DNA from: Berberis thunbergii
Taxonomy: Eukaryota > Streptophyta > Magnoliopsida > Ranunculales > Berberidaceae
Assembly: GCA_003290165.1 (NCBI GenBank)
Contig: QNQO01000527.1
Location: forward strand, 62,001 to 126,000
Direction: 5' to 3'
Length of the DNA: 64,000 nt
Part shown: positions 59,250 through 64,000 of the stretch, in pieces
Layout: the number at the start of each line of letters is the position of its first letter
How positions within the stretch are numbered: the stretch's first letter is position 1
Program-made: the position numbers and the translations under genes
The notes under the pieces: model-generated
Seen by the model: only the letters and a program-made list of their open reading frames with translations
Database searches by the model: none
Told to the model about the DNA's origin: nothing

Positions 59250-60713
59250 ATTCATGGAAAAACATGTAGTCGTTCTACTTTGGAGGCTATTCGAGATTCC
59301 ATCCATAGGAGATGGGGAATCATGGGTGATTTCTCAATGGGTCTTCTTAATCCACAATTAGTTTTTAATGAGTTTCCAATATAAAACATAAGCGAAAAAA
59401 GTTATCTTAAGGGATTTGTTCATAATCCGTGAAATAAGATTTAAAGAGTTTTGATGGCATGTTGGTTTTAGTCTGAAAACATATCCGAAAGTAATTCCGT
59501 TGTGGGTCGACTTGTCGGATCTACCTCTGCAGTTCTTTAACCGAACGATTTTGAAAACAATAGGGGATTCTTTTGGAGTTTTTTTTTTACGTATGGATGA
59601 TAACACGAGATTGTTAACTCGTCTGAGGTAAGCCCGGATGTATGTGGAGAAGAATTTGTCAGTGAATCTTCCAACAAAAATATGGATTTATAGATCAAAT
59701 AATAGAGCATTCTGGTAGAAATTGATTTTTCCAAGTTTAAAATATTGTGAACACTGCACTTTTATAGGTCACGACATTGCTGTATGCAGAAGGATTTAGG
59801 GGAAAATGGAATAGTTGAATGAAGCAAAATTGTTGAAAGACAAAAAAAAGGAAATAATTAGAGAAACATAAAGGGGGTTCCTCAAGCTGTGAAGAAGGTC
59901 CATATACCTGTGGCTAAACAAAACACCGAAGATCTTGAAGAGGGATTTGGTATGAGTGGTGTTGAGAACAAAAAAGGTGTTGAAGTCAACAAAACCCAAG
60001 TTTCTGAGGGGGGGGGGAATATAAAATTTGGAGAAACTTCACAAATACAGGGAGTCGAAAACATTAATATGGAGAACAAATATGCAGCTTTGGTGGATGT
60101 TCCAATGGAGAAAAGAGAGTTATCTCGACAGAGCAACATGCAGTCACAGAGCAAATGAATTGAATCATTGTCTGATCACTTGGTGAATGAGAAAATAGAA
60201 AAGAATAAAAATAGTCTAGAACACGAAAAATGTGGTGGATCCAGAAGGTTCGAATTCTTAGACTACAATGTTGCGCCATTGATAGCGGTTCCTTTTGACG
60301 ATGGATCTATTTTGTAATATATAGAAGGGGGAGATGCAACTGGATACATAGGGAGTTATTGGCAATACAAATAGTGAACCAAATCGACCTGATTCAAAGA
60401 GAAATAAAAACTTTAAGAAATTGAAAAGGATTTCATATCTACAAAGAGCCAGGAAATGAAGATAGATGAACTTGAACAGGTGTAGCATGGGGCTGATGAC
60501 ACTGAGAAAGAGACGCAATCAGATAATGAAATGGGTGGTAAACTCTCTCCTCATGTTGTGGAAATTGGGTATCAATCAGACGAGGTAAAGCTGAAAAAGA
60601 AGAATAGGAAAATGAAAAGTTTAAAAAATATAATAGGAAAATGAAAAGTTTAAAAAATATACCTCCAATTGGGGAACATAGGACAAGAAACAAGCCAGCG
60701 CCTATTAGTAATA
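59250..60713 (+). pseudogene. LINE ORF1 (DUF4283 domain and C-terminal part)
   Basis: Degenerate frames encode MEKHVVVLLWRLFEIPSIGD (about 59255, the start of DUF4283), then PLWVDLSDLPLQFFNRTILK (about 59492-59555), the conserved W-V-L--LP---- block that precedes the zinc knuckle in plant L1 ORF1. A later polar region reaches 60710. At 60603-60660 a ~29-bp unit (GGAAAATGAAAAGTTTAAAA) is doubled and shifts the frame. ORF1 is an RNA-binding chaperone in this family. Confidence 0.65.
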
Positions 60714-63700
60714 ATGATTGACAAGATTATGTTTTGGAATGTGTGGGGTGGAGGATATCGGGTGACTCACAACAGGATTAAGAAGCTCGTGAAGGAAAAT
60801 AATGTTAAATTGTGGGTTAATGAAGAACCTATGATTGTAGCGGATAGATGTATGGAAGTTAGAGGGGAAATTAGATTATCTCTATTTACATCCAATGAAA
60901 ACATGGGTAGAAAGATATGGATTTTCTGGTCCAATGAGTTACAAGTTACAGTGATAGGCAACTCAGAGCAGTTAATTCATTATAAGGTGATTGTTATTTC
61001 GTCTAACCAAACATTTATATATCATTTGTGTATGCAAAATGTTCGCCACGCAGGAAAGACGTCGACTTTGGGAGGACATGGACATTTTACGATGGGATTA
61101 TCTAATCCTTGGCTAATAGGAGGAGATTTTAATGTTATCTTGGATGGTGGGGAAAAACTTGGGAGACAGAATCTAGACCAATTGGCTATGTCAGAATTCT
61201 CTAAGTGTACTTCGGCTTGTGGGCTATCAAATATTGGTTTTGTTGGTCCTAAATTTACTTGGTGTAACAATCAACAAGGGGACAATAGGACGTGGAATAA
61301 ATTATATAGATTTTTAGCCCACTCCAAATGGTTAATGGATATGCAGAGCACTAAGGTGGAACACTTGCTCAGAATTTGCTTGGATCGTGCTCCTCTCTTG
61401 ATATCTTCACCCACGGTTTCCAGAACTGGTATGTTTTCTTTTCGTTTATAGATAATGTGGACTACTCATAGTAATTTCATGGATTTTGTAGATAGTCGGT
61501 GGAATTTAGAATGTGTGATTTTGAAGGTCATGGATAGACTAAATTTGCTTGGATCGTGCTCCTCTCTTGATATCTTTACCCACGGTTTCCAGAACTGGTA
61601 TGTCTTCTTTTCGTTTATAGATAATGTGGACTACTCATAGTAATTTCATGGATTTTGTAGATAGTCGGTGGAATTTAGAATGTGTGATTATGAAGGTTAT
61701 GGATAGATTGGACTTGAAATTAAAACAAACGAGATGGAAACTAAAATTCTGGAATAAAGAGATTCTTGGGAATGTGTTTAGCCAACTGAGGAGTTTGGAA
61801 GATGAAATATAACAGTTGGAATTTAGTTTGCTGCAAGGTTGGGGTGTGAATGATAATGTAAATCTGTATAGATTTCAGGCAGAATATAAGTTAGATTTGG
61901 TGCAAGAAGAAATTTATTGGAAACAAAAGTCAAGCGAGAGGGAGTTAAAGGAAGGGAATGCATGTACAAATTTTTCTTTGCGTCAGTAAAATCTAAACAA
62001 AAAAGGAGAGTTATTTCTAATATCACAGACATGGATGGTAATCTAGTTACTTATCAAAAAGCAATTCTGCAAGAGGCAAACCTATTTTTTCGTTACCTAT
62101 TGATGCCTGGAGGGTTTCAGGAAGATTCTACATATCATTGAATGTTTTCCACATTTGGTTTAGGCAAAAGATTGTGATTTGCTAATGCAACCACCGAGTT
62201 TTGAGGAAGTTAAAAAAGTTGTTTCCAACAATTCACAGGATAGTGCTCTAGGTCCATATGGTTTTACTTCAAGGTACTTTCAATACAGTTGTTAGATCAT
62301 TGGTGCAGACATATGGGAAGCGACAACATAATTTTTTGCTTGTCAGTCCATTCCAGGATCATTCATGACAAATTTCTTAGTGCTTATTCCCAAGGTAGAG
62401 GAACCAAACTTGTTCACAGAATTCAGGCCTATCAGTCTTTGTAATGTAGTGTACAAAATTTAAGTAAAATATTGTGCACAAGGTTGGAAAAACTCCTTCC
62501 CATTATTATTTCTTTTGAACAAGGTACTTTTGTGATGGGAGATTGATCTCGAAAAAATACCGGCCTAGCACAAGAGTTAATGAGGTTCACTGGGAAGAAA
62601 AATCGATAACAATGTTATTTTCAAACCGGATATGGAAAAGGCATAAGACTGTCTAGAATGGGGATATCTCCTGGCAATATTAAAACGTTTCGATTTTGAT
62701 AACATGTTTTGTTTGCTCATCTCAAATTGTATTGCACATTGTGTTTTTTGGTGTTATTGCAAGACATATATGATGTTTTCTTTTGCTCTTCCCGATGTTT
62801 TAGGCAAGGTGATCAATTGTGCCCACTCCTCTTTGTTATTGTTGCAGAAGTGCTCAGTAGGGTCTAACGAAAACATTTAATAATGGAGAAATTGGATATT
62901 TCTATATCTCTAGATCATATACTCTGATTACCCATTTTTGTATGCAGATGATTCTTTGGTGTTCTTCAATGGCAGAAAACATTACCTGAATGGATGTATT
63001 AATTTCCTCAATAGGTATTGTTTGGCTTCAGAAGAGGACATAAATGTTGAGAAGAGTTCTATTATGTTATATGATAAAGTATAGGTGGAAAGAATTGTGC
63101 TTCTTAAGCAATGGACTAGGTTTCGGTTTATGGCTTCTCCGTTCAAATACCTTGGGATCCCAATTTTTTGAAGGCAGAGGTAAAATAATATATTTTGAAG
63201 AACTGGTAAATAAAAGACACAACAAGATTCAGGGATGGAAAACAAAATTATTATCCCATGGTGGTAGGTTGATCCTCATTAGGCATGTTCTCTATGTCAA
63301 TTTATACTATAGTCGTGACCTAGGTTCCAGTGAAAGCAGACACAAACGTAAATGGATAGTTTGAAACGACTTAGTGTGCCAACGGAAGAAGAGGGTTTGG
63401 GAGTTCGTGAACTAGAATGTGTGGTTAAAGCCTTCAAGATTAAAACTTTGTGGAATAAGGTGAATACCCACCCTCAATGGGTTCGTGTTTATGAGACGAA
63501 AATAGTCAATAGAAGATTAAAATGGGCTCGTCCCCATTTATGAAGGAATTGTTGAAGTTCAAAAAAAGTTTGGCAGATCATTGCACTTGGAAGAAGTGTT
63601 GGCAATGTCAGTTTATTCGATGAGAATTGGACAACAGAGAACAATTTGATCGCATTGGCTAGGCAAAACTGATAATAGATGACCTTATCTAAGGCAGATG

Positions 63701-64000
63701 TGTAGTGAAAGGTTTATATCTCTTGGTCTGATTTTGCAAGGAAAGTCAGATTTAAAACCATATGACAACAGATTGCAAGGTAAAGAAGGAAAACTAGGCG
63801 TCAGAATCTGGATGCCTACTAACGATGGTAATTTTTCCATTAAGTCGGTGTCAGATATTTTACGAAACAAGAGACATGAAGAACGAATCTAGAAGTTGTT
63901 TTGGCACCCATTGATGCCATCTAAAAAATCCATATTGGTTTGAAAAATTATCAAAAGAGTGGTTCCAGTGGATGGCGAACTTAGGAGAATTGGTTTTAAT
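60714..64000 (+). pseudogene. LINE ORF2 (endonuclease and reverse transcriptase), broken
   Basis: It begins near 60714 with MIDKIMFWNVWGGGYRVTHN, the AP-like endonuclease start (family: SWN-RGL). WLIGGDFNVILDGGEKLGRQ (about 61111) is the GDFN block, and KFTWCNN follows. RT pieces include NSQDSALGPYGFTSRYFQ (about 62230), FLVLIPKVEEPNLFTEFRPI (about 62375) and PFLYADDSLVFFNG with catalytic YADD at 62941-62952. Next comes PFKYLGIPIF (about 63140), then VPTEEEGLGVRELE (about 63370) and a zf-RVT-like segment to the window end. Many frameshifts and stops and a 169-bp duplication disable it. Confidence 0.8.
61372..61709 (+). repeat. 169-bp tandem duplication inside LINE ORF2
   Basis: The unit TTTGCTTGGATCGTGCTCCT ... 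ATGGATAGACT occurs at about 61372-61540 and 61541-61709, differing at only a few positions. It repeats part of the endonuclease-RT linker and introduces stops. It arose after insertion or during reverse transcription. Confidence 0.9.

Larger units (their letters stand above)
59206..64000 (+). mobile_element. LINE (plant L1-type), 3' part, runs off the window
   Basis: The LINE interrupted at 46521 resumes here. ORF1 (DUF4283), endonuclease, reverse transcriptase with YADD, and the start of a zf-RVT-like C-terminal region follow in order. The poly-A end is beyond the window. Confidence 0.85.

Noticed and set aside
60767..61270. Minus-strand ORFs opposite LINE ORF2
   Set aside because: They are reverse-frame openings of the endonuclease region, which is clearly coding on the plus strand.

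Overview
This is plant nuclear DNA, most likely from an angiosperm and probably a eudicot. The signs are GT-AG introns, Tekay and Tat/Ogre-like Ty3/gypsy elements, CACTA (En/Spm) transposons with plant TNP2 and Transposase_24 genes, a plant L1-type LINE, a tRNA-type SINE, and fragments of recognisable plant genes. The species cannot be named from the sequence. I see only one intact host gene, a small RING-H2 protein at 43705-44109. Nearly everything else is mobile DNA, much of it nested.  Layout. 1-1020 holds a decayed coiled-coil ORF, interrupted by a Tekay-type chromovirus (about 1028-9257) with unequal LTRs and a stop-riddled gag-pol. A ~69-bp tandem array follows (about 9803-10677, resuming at 14505). 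It is split by a minus-strand TRIM-type composite (10678-14504) with a 5-bp duplication, three LTR copies, an embedded piece of Tekay LTR, and a 1.36-kb hAT-like element inside that piece. 15056-19515 is a non-autonomous CACTA element carrying four acetoacetyl-CoA thiolase exons, a probable glycosidase family 1 exon and the 3' end of a transposase gene. 19519-22163 is a minus-strand gypsy gag with its PBS and part of an LTR.  22167-41154 is a 19-kb CACTA element with matching termini and a 3-bp duplication. It has nearly complete but mutated TNP2 and Transposase_24 genes. It also carries exon fragments from at least five unrelated host genes (MBF1, DUF21/CBS protein, FIS1, GH79 heparanase-like, SKOR/GORK-like K+ channel), plus weaker candidates. 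41158-46500 is the least transposon-dense part and holds a SINE, the RING-H2 gene and a foldback repeat.  From 46347 to the end is an L1-type LINE. It is interrupted by a 12.7-kb gypsy element (46527-59205), itself interrupted by a related 7.2-kb element (48170-55361). Both gypsy elements lack RT and integrase but keep gag/protease remnants, 3' tandem repeats and a large antisense gene beside the 3' LTR.  The gene fragments have no shared pathway. What joins them is transposition: insertion order can be read from the duplications, and the CACTA elements have collected host exons with their introns, so at the DNA level.
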